Notes under the pieces: model-generated
The model's input: the letters and a program-made list of their open reading frames with translations, nothing else
Database searches by the model: none
What the model was told of the DNA's origin: nothing
Source of the DNA: Schizochytrium sp. TIO01
Taxonomy: Eukaryota > Sar > Bigyra > Thraustochytrida > Thraustochytriidae
Length of the DNA: 64,000 nt
Assembly (NCBI GenBank): GCA_004764695.1
Contig: SMSO01000005.1
Coordinates: 1,197,501 to 1,261,500, forward strand
Direction of reading: 5' to 3'
Part shown: one piece after another, positions 34,344 to 45,387 of the stretch
Layout of the letters: the number at the start of each line of letters is the position of its first letter
Position numbering within the stretch: the stretch's first letter is position 1
Made by a program: the position numbers and the translations under genes

Positions 34344-36790
34344 AGGTTATAGGTAGTAACCAGGTACACCAAAGTCAAGATTTCATTCGTAGAACTAACT
34401 TCATATTTTTTTGAAGTGATGAGGGTGAGAGTGGTGGTGTGTACTTCGGTTGCACGACTTACCTTCAATCTATTTTAAAAATGGTGATAGTATCTATAAT
34501 AGAAGTTTCCAGTAATTGATAAATCTAACCCGTGTGCATTATTTGTATATTCTTGCTGATTTCCAGCACATATAAAAATCTATAAGGTAAATTCTAGTGG
34601 TGAGAGGTTAGTTAGTTCTTTAAATAAGATGACTCGATAACTGCATGGACATGCACTTGAAGCCTCAAATGTGGCGAGTGTTCATGGCAATGTCCGCGGC
34701 ATTTATTTTATTTTTAAATTTAAGTTGTTAGGAAAGGTGCAAATAATGGATTATAGTAACTAATTTCGTTCTTATTTAGAAAAGTAAAGTATGAGTCGCG
34801 TGTTTTGATACAAAATACATTCTCTTGGAGAGTTTGGAAGCTCGTAGACGAAAGTAATAGCATTTTGCATATCCTCGAGCTATGTTTCAAATACCAAGGC
34901 CAAGACTCAAAGAAGAAAAAAAGTGTTTCTCTAGAACACAATTTTACGCGAGGTCAAACATCCAATTAAAAAAAAATGTAAAACGAGGGAGATTTCATTC
35001 TGGTTATCTAAAGGGAATTCCTGGTATTGTTGGGAGCATCATGGCAAAAAAATGTGTTTATCCTAATGAAACTGGAATACGTTCAACACGAAAACTTGAA
35101 TTTGCCCGTCTTTCTATTCAAAAGGTGAGTTTAAACAATATTTTAGTATCTCATACTGTTTAGAATTAAACAATCTTACGTTTAAACATGCACCAGAGCC
35201 AAGTTAGAACAATAAAGCGTTTTTTAGTTCAAATTGTTTGCAAAATCATGTTTAGCATATTTATATTTTTGCAAACTGTTTTTCATCACACTTTTATCTG
35301 AGGCTTATAGATTGATATGCATACATATATATAATATGCATACATACATATAATGTTAAAGAAAGCTTCTATGAAAAGGAGTATTTAATAATATTAAAGT
35401 TTTTTTTTTAAAATAATGTTATTTTTAAATTTAAATGCATCTTTCTGCTGAATTGAACAGCCGCGCGAGTTGCAGTCTAGAGTAGAGTAAGTAATTCGCA
35501 ATAACAAAACCTCCTGTGAGCTCCTCTGAGGGCCTGGGCGTGTTTATAATTCATATATTTCCAGTTCATACGCAAATAATATTTATAAAGTTAAAAAATA
35601 TATAATAAAATAATGATCAATGTCACCTGCTATACCTATGTGATGTCGCGACAAAGAAAGATGCTCTGACGAAGCGTCACACCCACCTTTCAGATTATCT
35701 TCGGAGGTCCCTTCGTGTATAAGAAAGAACTTAAGAATGATCTGCCAATATGCAAGTGCAACGGATGAAAGATGGGCCACCTTTACTGATGAACGAACGC
35801 TTATGCTATATTTTCTTTGGCATTAATGTATTTAAACCTTCTTCGAGAATGCGTATCTTGAAACACTGTTGGCATTTGTTGCCGGGTACTTAACTCAAGT
35901 CCGCGTTCACGCTCCATATTATTTTAAACAAGCAATTTTGCCAGGTACCCAGAAACTGGCCACTGCAATGCTTTAAATTGTAACACTCTGCGCGGCACTC
36001 GACAATCTATCTGACCATCCAAACTATTTCATAGAGAATAAATCAATTTGTGTACATTTTCTTTAGCGTTGATTGCTCTGAGCGATCAAAGCCTTTTGCT
36101 TCTTGCTACTATCCTGCCTTTGAGCCCTTTTTTTATATGCCTAATTACTAGAACTGATATGTGTTTCCGTTGAATGTTTCATCTCTTTCACAGAACATAA
36201 ACGGTAATGTAGGGGCAATGATTCTGCGCACATCGCGCCTGGGGTATACTTCAGGACAGAGGTATTTGCTACGTTGGTGTTGTAGATCCATGCTCTTCAG
36301 TTGAAAAGAGAGCCACAACGGGCAGTTGCGAGTGGACAGTTTGCGGTGCACAATCCTCATTTAGTATGCAGGCCCTGAGCGACCACGAATTGAGCGGGGA
36401 AGTTGAAGTAAGAAACCTAGCCTAGCTTAAAGAGCAATCTGAATCCAGAGATATGAAAAACTTGGCTACTTACACAGCTGGCTTTGACTTGTCTTACTTG
36501 GTGTGACGATTTAAGTGCATGCCGAAATTGGGCTAGCGCTACTATGGGCGATGGGACTATAATAAAATAACTAATTAACGCTCAATTGATCATAACAGTC
36601 AAGCCAACAGCTTACGTATGTTCGATGCTTTGGCAACGTAGAGTATAAGCTCTCGTATGCGAGTATTTGAAAGTTTGAATCCGCTTCAACGCACGGCTTT
36701 AGGAACCAGGAGGCTCGGGAGGCGTCGAGGCAGATATTGTCGCCGAGAATATACTGATAAGCCCCACATCCTTTTATTTTTTTAAAATAT

Positions 36791-36821
36791 TTAATTAATT
36801 AATTAATTAATTAATTAATTA
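36791..36821. repeat. TTAA microsatellite
   Basis: An uninterrupted (TTAA)n tract of 31 bases. Confidence 0.9.
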
Positions 36822-39302
36822 TGATTAATAGTATCTCAACTATGGTGTTTTATGTTTTGGCATGGGTAGGTTGCTAAAGACTGTATATTATTGGCTTTGT
36901 ACCCTTTCAGATTATATGCTTTCTTTCTTTCTTCATGCCAGCTTAAGCGTCTTTGTCTACGATGAAGAATTTCATTAAAAATTGATTCATTTTGACATAC
37001 AGTAGCCTAGCTACAGTTGCCTAGTTACAGTAACCTAGCTACCACTGACTATCAGTAGAATGCACAACAGAACATTCTTACTGGCCATGCTTGAAGTGGG
37101 GTTTGAACACTCAAAAGCCATCATGGGACCACACGCATGGGATGACTATGATAATGAGCCTGAGTAGTAGATTTTATTTTACACGTGTCATGATACCAGA
37201 GTAAAATAAAAGACGCGGTAAGATCTTGATTTAGGTTGGTTTACGATGCAGGTCGCAAGTATAAAGGAAGAAAACTAGTGTTCTTCGGTGACTGGCCCAA
37301 GCTCTCTGAAAAACCTCTTTTCTCGCCAACTAGGTAATATACTTGTTGTCTAACGCCCGGCTTAGTGATAGCCTTCGGAAAAGGACCAGGTATCTTGAAA
37401 TTAAGCTATCGAATGCATTTTGTAAGTTTGAAAGGGATAGAGCCGAGCAGGGAGAAACTCTACCGCCACCCGAAGAAATAAAGCATCAATGGTAAGGTAG
37501 GTAGGTAGTACCAGCAGGTACTGCCTATCTAAGAATCATTAATTGACACCCTGCTGTTACTAGTCAAGGCATTTCTTTTATTACTTTGGAGTTATATGAC
37601 AGAACATATTACGGGTAAAGGGGAATGCAGGTTCCAGCACATAATAGGTAGTAACAGGGAGTAGCAAGGTCACTTGCATGTCTTATACTTAGTGAACATG
37701 TTCGAGCTAGTGTAGCTGTGAGCCAAAGAATATTAGAACCTTAAAGGGACATTGGGATGGAAGAGAATCTGAAGGTCACTGAGAAGCTGAGAACGTCATC
37801 GTTGAGGCTAGGATTATACTATCCTTTGGATTGCAAATGCATGAGTCGATTTTTAATTAATTTCTGTGCCTATGGCCTTCCGCTTATTGATCCTAAAGAG
37901 GTTCCACATTCTCTACAAATGAGTGCTGTGGTATATTTCGCAATTCGATGAATACTGATGAAATCATACGGTGACCTACGACAAGAAAACAATGCAATGT
38001 CTTGTGGCCCTTGGCCTGCTGCTGCCTTGTATTGGGACTGGCACGATTAACTTTTGCATGGTAAACCAAAGTAGAGTTGTATTCTTGAAGCCTTCAGATT
38101 TCTCTGCCAAACCCACAACTACTACGTAACTCTATCTGCACGTGCACGCTATTCAATTTTCATCTACAGCAATAATTGAAAAGTACGTGTATATTAAGCA
38201 ATAAGAGGCAAGCACGCAAGCTGACGCATAATTCACTGCGATCCATGTGTTCAAACACGAGGATTGCTTTCTATGCTGCTGCTATCTTACCAGTTATACT
38301 TCAACATGTATGATACTATCATGAAAGGGTTAGAATCCAGCTCTTGCCACGACCTTTATAGTATAATTCTGGATGGCCTCAGAAGCTACATCGCATCACA
38401 AATACTTAATTTAAGAAGCGCTAGTACTTTATTCATCTATGTTCTCTACACACACTTGTAAAAAGACCGAATTTTCAACTTTAAAATACAGAGTTATTCG
38501 CATTGCTCAAATTACTTCCTACAAAACTGACTTAGCCCAATATCTCCGTGCAGAGATTGGTCTATTATAAGTGATTAACGGCTGGAATAATATTACAGAA
38601 TCTTTTCAAAGGACGAAAAGGCGCGTGGTCCTCGGCTTCGCCCCCCAAAGCGCAAGCTTATACCTGATTCTTTCCGTTGCTGTGCCATGGATAAAGAGTG
38701 ACACGTGGAGACAATCATTGCCTAAACCGGATAACTAATTCGTTGTCGTCTTCTTTTTTTTTTTTGTATTCCATTTTTTTTGCACGGAAAAAATTGAGAC
38801 TAAAAATAAAAGGAATTAAAAAAATCTATAAACACCAAAAGTCAAGCATTGTGTTTTAAAGCAGAGAGCAATGACATTTTCTTCAAAATCCTGTGAATAG
38901 GAATCGTGAGCGATGTATCGTAGTAGAAAGTATGAGTGGGTGCTGTAATAACTCCTAAACTAGCGGCACAAAGGTTGTCATCTTCTCTCGCTCCCAAAGG
39001 GAGCGGGCTCTTTCCTCATCACAGCATCTACCCTCTCATTCAATATCACCTGCAAAAGTCGATCTTTATTTTGTTAGTCTCTCTCAAAATTAAAAGGACA
39101 CAGATTCCATTTCTTATTTTAATTAAAAGAAAAAGGTGGAAGTAGGAGGACTTATGCATTGCTTATATTAATTATCTCCTTTTCCAAGCCCTTAGAATTA
39201 AAGGCAAGGCTTTATGTTTGGAATATTTATACATATTATAAGCCGTTAGAAACCCCAAGTGAATGCGCGGGTAAGAAGCTTTTTTCGAACTGAAAACTGA
39301 GA

Positions 39303-39324
39303 TAGGTAGGTAGGTAGGTAGGTA
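39303..39324. repeat. TAGG microsatellite
   Basis: An uninterrupted TAGG tract of 22 bases. Confidence 0.9.
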
Positions 39325-39810
39325 CGGGCTGTTCAAAGTTTTGTTATTTTATTTTTAGAATTAAAAAAGTAGAAAATAGTACAAAAATAGAAGTACTAGT
39401 AGATGAAGAAGATGGATGAAATGAAAATTAAAATAGGCGTATTATATTAAAGGGTACCTACGTATGCCTTCAACTGTAGATCATTTTCAATTCAGAAACT
39501 TTATTTTCTTTTTTTTTAATATTTTGCATAGAATGGGAGAGAGGGATGATTGTTATCGTTCTTTTCGAATTTCCTGCTCCTTTTCACGGCACTGATATAA
39601 AGGTACTGCCCAATACTCGCGAGAAGTCTTGTTCTACATGCGCGAAGCTGACTACATCCATGCCCGCTTTCCCTATGAGGAATATGCCGCTCCGTGGAGT
39701 GGCTAATAGGCTACTGTTCTCAGGTTACTTGGTTCTAGCTTGAACCTTTCTTTAATATCGCCTCCCTTCTTAGGTCAATACAGCGTCAGCAAAACCGGCA
39801 CCTTGGAAGC

Positions 39811-39850
39811 AAAGAAAGAAAGAAAGAAAGAAAGAGAGGAAGGAAGGAAG
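39811..39850. repeat. AAAG/AAGG purine microsatellite
   Basis: AAAG repeats passing into GAGG/AAGG repeats, all purine, about 310 bp upstream of the transporter start codon. Confidence 0.85.
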
Positions 39851-40156
39851 AATAAATAGTAGAAAGAAGAAACAACAAACACGCAATACCCTTTCTTTCC
39901 GTCTGTCTAGACAGCAACCTCTCCAAAGGCTTCACCGCACGCAGGCAAGCCAACGGCTGAGCGAGCGGTCGTGAGCGCGCGAGAGCGAACCCGGCTTTAG
40001 TTTACTGTCTTGTTTGTGAGACGCTAAGAGGTTGGTCGGTCGAACGCGGTCGATCTGCTTCGACCTTTCCTCACCCTCTTCAGCAAAATTCGCTTCGGAG
40101 AGAGACGAAGACCGGGCAAAGCGAGCAGCCCTGCTCAGTCTACCCAGATAAACAGA

Positions 40157-41233
40157 ATGTCGGACCCGAAACGTAGCGTTCGTATTCCCTGCACCGGGAC
40201 TTTGGTCGACCTTAAGTATTTGAGCCTTTTGCTCCTGGTGGCCCAGAATGTCTGCCTTGTTCTCTCTATCCGCTACTCACGGATTCATCAAATGTCAGAC
40301 GGCGCCTATGTGTCTTCGACAGCCGTAGTTGTCTCAGAGTTCCTTAAACTCGCAGCCTCGCTCCTGCTCGAGTACCTCTTCGAGACAGGCCCCAACGAAA
40401 ACTTCCTTGAGAAGATGAAGGACGAGTTCTTCAACATCGACACTGTCAAGCTCTCAGTGCCTGGGCTGTTGTACACCTTTCAGAACAACATGCTGTTTGT
40501 TGCTCTTACCAACCTCACGGCTGCGACCTACCAGGTCACTGCCCAGCTCAAGATCCTCACCACTGCCGTCTTCTCTGTCATCATGTTGGGCAAGGAGATC
40601 TCGTTTCAGCAGACCCTTTCACTGTTTATGCTGACTGGCGGTGTTGGTATTGTCCAGGTCGCTGTTCAGCAGGCGAGCTCCAATGCATCGCAAAACACTG
40701 CTGAGATGAACCAGATGGTTGGTCTTGCTGCAGTACTTTCTGCCTGCTTAACCTCTGGTTTTGCTGGAGTGTACTTTGAGAAGATTCTCAAGCGCGGTCG
40801 TAAGGTCTCAATTTATATCCGTAACGTGCAGCTCGGATTCTTTGGTACAGTTATTGGCCTCATCACTGTCGCTGTGAATGATTTTGATCAGGTCCAGGAG
40901 GGTGGCTTCTTCCAGGGCTACGGTGTTCCTGTGATGATCCCCATTCTCACGCAGGCTGTTGGTGGACTTCTTGTTGCTGTTGTCATGAAGTACGCTGACA
41001 ACATTCTTAAGGGTTTTGCTACCTCTCTTAGTATTGTTCTCGCAGCAATGCTTTCGTCAATGTTCTTTGACGTCCCTGTGTCAAACCTCTTCGCTGTTGG
41101 TGCCGCCCTCGTTATTTTTGCAGTCTACATCTATGGCAAGTTCCCGCCTAAGCCTGCAAACCAAAGCACTACCGGCTATGCACAAGTCCCCACAAACAAC
41201 CCTGAGAGCGAAGCTGCTTTCAACAAGGCCTAA
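40157..41233 (+). CDS. UDP-sugar (UDP-galactose/UDP-GlcNAc type) transporter, SLC35A family
   Basis: 358 residues, single exon, about ten hydrophobic helices and short hydrophilic ends, the usual size for the family. Signatures: KYLSLLLLVAQNVCLVLSIRY (~22–42), STAVVVSEFLKL, VPGLLYTFQNNMLFVALTNL followed by TAATYQVTAQLKILTTAVFS (~100–140), GFAGVYFEKILK (~201–212), IYIRNVQLGFFG and VVMKYADNILKGFATSLSIV (~275–295). These match the SLC35A2/A3 branch, Golgi or ER antiporters that bring UDP-sugars into the lumen in exchange for UMP. Substrate choice between UDP-Gal, UDP-GlcNAc and CMP-sugar cannot be decided here. Start: first ATG (AACAGAATGTC). Codon use is strongly C/G-ending in the first half, suggesting good expression. 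Confidence 0.92.
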   Translation: MSDPKRSVRIPCTGTLVDLKYLSLLLLVAQNVCLVLSIRYSRIHQMSDGAYVSSTAVVVSEFLKLAASLLLEYLFETGPNENFLEKMKDEFFNIDTVKLSVPGLLYTFQNNMLFVALTNLTAATYQVTAQLKILTTAVFSVIMLGKEISFQQTLSLFMLTGGVGIVQVAVQQASSNASQNTAEMNQMVGLAAVLSACLTSGFAGVYFEKILKRGRKVSIYIRNVQLGFFGTVIGLITVAVNDFDQVQEGGFFQGYGVPVMIPILTQAVGGLLVAVVMKYADNILKGFATSLSIVLAAMLSSMFFDVPVSNLFAVGAALVIFAVYIYGKFPPKPANQSTTGYAQVPTNNPESEAAFNKA

Positions 41234-42055
41234 ATAGACGCCTGCTGATTGCCATTGAATTTAGACATGTTGCAAAATAGCCCCAACTAGTTTTCGCTTC
41301 ACTGTCTTCCCCTCTTCTCCACTAATATACTATGTTCGATCCCTGTGATACTCAATAGTTGGCGCCCTTTCCCTTCCCTAACCTCTCCTTCGCTTCACGT
41401 TTTGATTATTGTCGGTTTTGATATTCTGATGTTCAAACAAACTAAACATTTCAAAAGACCTATAACATACAAACCTGACGGATTCATCGAAGCCGAAGAT
41501 CTCCTTTCTGGGAAAGGCATTTCCATCTTCATCAGCACGAAGTAGAATTTATCATATACTCTTTTGCACTCTAGCTGGTATCGTCGTTGGGCTCACTCTA
41601 ATATACAGAACTTCTTCGAATGTTTACAGTAAAGCTAGAGCTATCCTTCTTATTGCAAAGCAAAGCTTTCCTTCCTTGGACATATGAAAGATGAAAAGAA
41701 AAGAAAAGAAACCATCTGTATTTGATGGCTTTAATTTGTGTTCGGGGCGTTTGTCGCGTTCCATTTGGATAACTCAATGTGCGCACACTATTCACCATTC
41801 ATGTGTCACGTAACGATCAAATACCTCTTAGTTTGTTTTGAAATCTCATTTTCTTTCCCCTCTTGTGCGACACGAAATCTTCATAAATATTTAGACTCAA
41901 TGATATTTTCTTTCAAACGAAACTAATTGCCTGACAGGCTTCATTTAATTGTGTCATTCACTATTCACTTAGAACTAATTTCATCTTCTAATTTAATATT
42001 CGAAGGTTTTTAACTTTTTCATAAGCTTAAATCGCAGCTTGGCGATGGCTTGCTC
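41234..42055. other. Convergent intergenic spacer
   Basis: 822 AT-rich bases between two 3' ends. No gene recognised. Confidence 0.5.
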
Positions 42056-42956
42056 CTATAATGTACATGGTCTCTTACGAAACTTAATCGACTCGAGGAG
42101 CTGCGATGCTAGAGATGTTTGTGCGCCAAGAGTCAAATGTACCCCATCTTCGCGCAAAATTTGTCCTTTCGAATGTTCAATATGAACAATTTTGGTTTGC
42201 TTCAACGGGTCACGAAGAACAGCGCCTAAAATAGAGGATTGAACTTTTTGAATGTATGGAAGGCGGGTGGTCACGCCAATTGGTACTACAACTACAATTT
42301 CTAGATTGGGATTTCTCAAATCACGACGTACCGAGTGTAAAAAATCTAGCAGTCTATTTTCGTAACGATCGGCATCAGCCTCATTTAAGCTGTCTGACTC
42401 TCCTTGATACCAGATCATCACATCAGGCAACTCTACAGTGCCATGTTTTATCAATCTTTCATAGAGAACGGATCCTGGTTGCCACTCTATATACTTTATT
42501 GATGGGATGGACACCCATTCCGTCTGCGCAAAGTTAGATGACGCATTTCTCAATGTTATCTCATTCTAATTACAACTTGCCTTCGATGCGGGTTTCTCCA
42601 ACAGCACACGGGACTAATCTGACATGATCAACATCGTGATGTTCAGATGCAAGGATATTCTTCGCCAGAAGTAGGCCCGGGCCAACACCGCAAGTTTTCT
42701 TAGTATCTACTGTTGCATGCATAGGCTCTACAGCAGGAACCCATTTAAAGGTAGGGCTATCCTTGTCTGTTTCACTCGGATTTTCTACCTCAAGCATTTG
42801 GATTCCATGAGTAGGACTTAATAGGCCGAGTGATGCAGCGTCCCGTGTAGTGTTTGCTGTCCAAGTCCAGCGACCTCCAACACGCTCAAGCCCTGCCCTC
42901 CCTGACATATTGCTCTGGCCAGCCAATATGATAGTTATCAAAGATGCTTCCGCCAT
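42056..42956 (-). CDS. SASA-family (CE6-like) carbohydrate O-acetylesterase
   Basis: join(42956..42581, 42486..42056), 268 residues. Contains the SGNH-type blocks of the SASA/DUF303 family: LAGQSNMSGR (Ser15 probable nucleophile), VGPGLLLAKNIL, VRLVPCAVGETRIE, WYQGESDSLNEADADRY and a C-terminal DGVHL whose Asp/His complete the catalytic set. Splicing joins GETRIE to EWQPGSVLYERL, giving the expected continuous family pattern. Relatives remove acetyl groups from sialic acid or xylan. The natural substrate here is unknown. No signal peptide is visible, so a cytosolic enzyme is likely unless an upstream exon is missing. Start: ATG 42956, right before the first beta strand, so the N-terminus is short but complete for the family. 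Confidence 0.85.
42487..42580 (-). other. GC–AG intron in the SASA esterase gene (94 nt)
   Basis: Exon ends AAG and the intron starts GCAAGT, the standard form of the rare GC donor; acceptor TATATAG|AG. Translation without removal stops within five codons. With removal, both halves of the family pattern are in frame. Confidence 0.8.
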
Positions 42957-43827
42957 GGCTTTCGTCAATGCAAAAGCCTCAATAAGTCTTGTCGACGCTA
43001 TCTGTACCTAGTTCGTGACCAGGTGTTTACACCATGCAGTCCAAGTGCAAGCGGCTCTCTCTTACCTAAAGCAGAAGAAGCTTGTTTTTTAAAGGTTTAC
43101 CGTCTACAACCTTTAACAAGGCGATCTACCTATCGCTAGTCTCAGTTAGAGATCCCAAGGCGCACGAGTTGACCTCTACAGGGCGCCTAGTTTGCGTGTT
43201 CCATCACTATCTCACCTTCTGAGAGACTAAACTTGATAAATACAACGCGACGCCCATCATGATCATACAATACAATTTAGGTAAGTACTACTGGCAATAT
43301 GTATGGCACCTTATTAACGAAGGAAAGTAATAGGCAAACACGAAGAACTTATCTTGATAACATAGCACATGGGACTGGGTGCAATCAAACGAAGTAATGA
43401 CAAGCTCACGAAACAGAGACAGTCTTTCCATCGCACAAAGAACTTTTCTGGCCCTTCTTCATCGTGGGAGAGGTACATTGCACTCCCAGTTCCGCCCACC
43501 GTAATCTCGATGATTCTATCAACTCCAAATCTGGTGGGGCGGGTGTAACGACTCTTGGGCTTGTTTTGAAAATTTAAAAGAAAAGAGTAGCACCAGAGGC
43601 TGAGGCTTCATGCCGACAGAAATCATGGACAAATCATGGACTGTTCTACGAGTCAGCCGGCGCGACGGCCGCAGCCTTGCACATACATCCATCTGCCTGG
43701 GCAGCCACCTGCCTGGCTGGCTTTGTGTCAGCACTGTCTGGACGGAGTAGACCCGAAAGGCTGGGATTTGTGTTTTGGCTTTGCTATCCCATTTTACTCG
43801 TTCTATTTTATGAACACGGCGGCGATA

Positions 43828-43853
43828 ATATATATATATATATATATATATAT
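43828..43853. repeat. AT dinucleotide microsatellite
   Basis: (AT)13, 26 bases. Confidence 0.95.
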
Positions 43854-44113
43854 GTGTCATGACATCCTTCGCTGGGATCTTTTATGTTTTTGAAAGAATA
43901 TTCGAAGCTTGCCTGTATTTTGAACCGAGACGAGTTCAAAGCTCCGGCGGGACTCGGGGGCCTTCGCAATCTCCTCATTGGCTGGGCCGCTGGAGAAGAA
44001 GCCCCGGTCCGAACAACTTTACACCGTTTCAACGAGGAGGCGGAGGCAGTTTGGCGGGCGAGAGCGCGAACGAAGGCACTTCTGCAAACCCCAGCCAGCT
44101 CGAGGGCTCGATG

Positions 44114-44134
44114 TAATTAATTAATTAATTAATT
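44114..44134. repeat. TAAT microsatellite
   Basis: Uninterrupted TAAT tract of 21 bases. Confidence 0.9.
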
Positions 44135-44252
44135 CACGGCGCGTGCTAGCGACCTCCTATCCTAAACAGTAGCCTCAGCGCCCCTGGATGCAGGCAGTAA
44201 AAGCGGCTGGCTACCTAGAGGCAGTAGGTGTCAACTAAAAGGTTTGACTTGC

Positions 44253-44321
44253 TTTTTGAATTTGAAAAAGATTTTTGAATTTGATAAAGGTTTTTGAATT
44301 TGAAAAAGGTTTTTGAATTTC
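44253..44321. repeat. Four-copy 19-bp tandem repeat
   Basis: Unit TTTTTGAATTTGAAAAAGG starts at 44253, 44272, 44291 and 44310 with one or two changes; the last copy is partial. Each unit with its preceding base has self-complementary ends (CTTTTT and AAAAAG). A related AAGTTTGAAGTTTGAATTTT stretch follows to about 44370. Confidence 0.85.
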
Positions 44322-44484
44322 GATTCTTTTTTGAAAGTTGAAGTTTGAAGTTTGAATTTTGAATTGAGAGGCGACTGATCCGTAGTTGGCGCGGCAGAGC
44401 AGCATCGCAGCAAAGCCTAATCGCGGAGACCTCGGGCGGCGGGGCCGCGGAGCACAGGGGGCCAAGGTCACTCACTCACTCGGT

Positions 44485-44506
44485 CGGGCTCGGGCTCGGG
44501 CTCGGG
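44485..44506. repeat. CGGGCT hexamer repeat
   Basis: About 3.5 copies of CGGGCT in the region upstream of the D-box gene. Confidence 0.85.
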
Positions 44507-44670
44507 TGGAGAGGAAGCCGTAGCTACCGCTAGCTTGCTGAGCTGCTGTTGTGCGCGACGGCCGTTTCTTCGAACCTCGTGGTTACTTGAGGTGCCCAGG
44601 TTGGAATTCAAGTTCAACGTGAAAGTTAAACTCGAAACGTGGAGGAGTTTGACGCGGAGTGGAGAGCAGG

Positions 44671-45387
44671 ATGGAAATCTATCAGGAACCCTCGACGGCA
44701 AGCCGTGCGGGGTTCCGCGCGCTGCAGGAAAACTTTGGCAGGCGAACAACGAGCAAGAAGGAGCTCAGGGAGGTCGGCGACGGCGCCGCGTCTGCGGCAA
44801 AGAGCACCAAGAAGGGGCTGGGAGGCCCCAACACAGTACGAAGGGCGCTCGGTGATATTTCAAACAACAACAATCAGTCTACAGGGCGTGCCGGCAAGGG
44901 CTCTGGAGCTGGATTTGGAGGCAGCAACGCATTGAAACAGAAACCACCGCGGTTCAACTTGAATTTAAAGAAGGGGGGTTTGGTTGTTCATGAAGAAGCA
45001 CCGGTGGAGACAAAAAAGCCTACACTGGCACCACAGCAAAGCAAGGCCCGCGTGAAAACTGCGCTTAAACCGAGAGTGAAGCAGACTCTAGAGGATGATT
45101 TTGAGTTTGACACATGCAACCGACGAATGCTAAGCCCCAGCCCAGAGTATGATGGAGGTTTTGATGTTGATGCCGCCCTTGCAGCCGGTCGCGCTTCTAG
45201 TCGCCGTAAGGTTCTAGCTGCAAACGCAAATCTAAAGGCTAGAACTTTGGGAAGCACCAACAGTGTTGACGACCTTTTGGCTGGCATCGAACTAAGTAGC
45301 CACAATGGTCATGAAGGGTCAATTGGCGAACCAGATACCTCTACTTCTCTTGATCTTAGTGACCTTTGTGAAGATCTTGAATTCTGA
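44671..45387 (+). CDS. Destruction-box protein, candidate APC/C substrate (securin-like?)
   Basis: 238 residues, single exon, from ATG 44671 (MEIYQEPSTASRAG). Basic N-terminal half, acidic C-terminal tail, mostly disordered, no membrane segment. RRALGDISN at 57–65 is an excellent cyclin-type destruction box (RxxLxxIxN). Other features: an SPSP at 155–158 (possible CDK sites), DDFEFD (142–147) and short hydrophobic/acidic motifs DVDAAL, VDDLLAGIEL and LDLSDLCEDLEF at the end. A D-box in a small, disordered, basic-to-acidic protein is the general layout of securin and other mitotic APC/C substrates. I see no KEN box. Identity beyond D-box protein is inference. Start chosen as the first ATG in an open frame that begins just upstream. 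Confidence 0.7.
   Translation: MEIYQEPSTASRAGFRALQENFGRRTTSKKELREVGDGAASAAKSTKKGLGGPNTVRRALGDISNNNNQSTGRAGKGSGAGFGGSNALKQKPPRFNLNLKKGGLVVHEEAPVETKKPTLAPQQSKARVKTALKPRVKQTLEDDFEFDTCNRRMLSPSPEYDGGFDVDAALAAGRASSRRKVLAANANLKARTLGSTNSVDDLLAGIELSSHNGHEGSIGEPDTSTSLDLSDLCEDLEF

Larger units (their letters stand above)
32058..40156. other. 8-kb gene-poor, AT-rich region with microsatellites
   Basis: No frame resembling a known protein was found on either strand. The region has long A/T tracts, tetranucleotide repeats (listed separately), a C10A7 run at 32468–32484 and several AGGTA/TACCT clusters. A possible lone exon (34882–35124, followed by GTGAGT) is discussed under findings. The last few hundred bases before 40157 are pyrimidine- and then GC-richer and are probably the transporter promoter and leader. 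No transposon ends or RNA genes were recognised by eye. Confidence 0.5.
42957..44670. other. Intergenic region rich in simple repeats
   Basis: 1.7 kb between two divergent genes. Holds an AT dinucleotide run, a TAAT run, a 19-bp tandem repeat and a GGGCTC hexamer run. The GC-rich portion (43920–44110) has open frames on several strands, but none resembles a known protein. Confidence 0.5.

Noticed and set aside
32058-40156. An intact transposon or retroelement
   Set aside because: No reverse transcriptase, integrase or transposase motif in any frame, and no long terminal repeats were recognised by eye.
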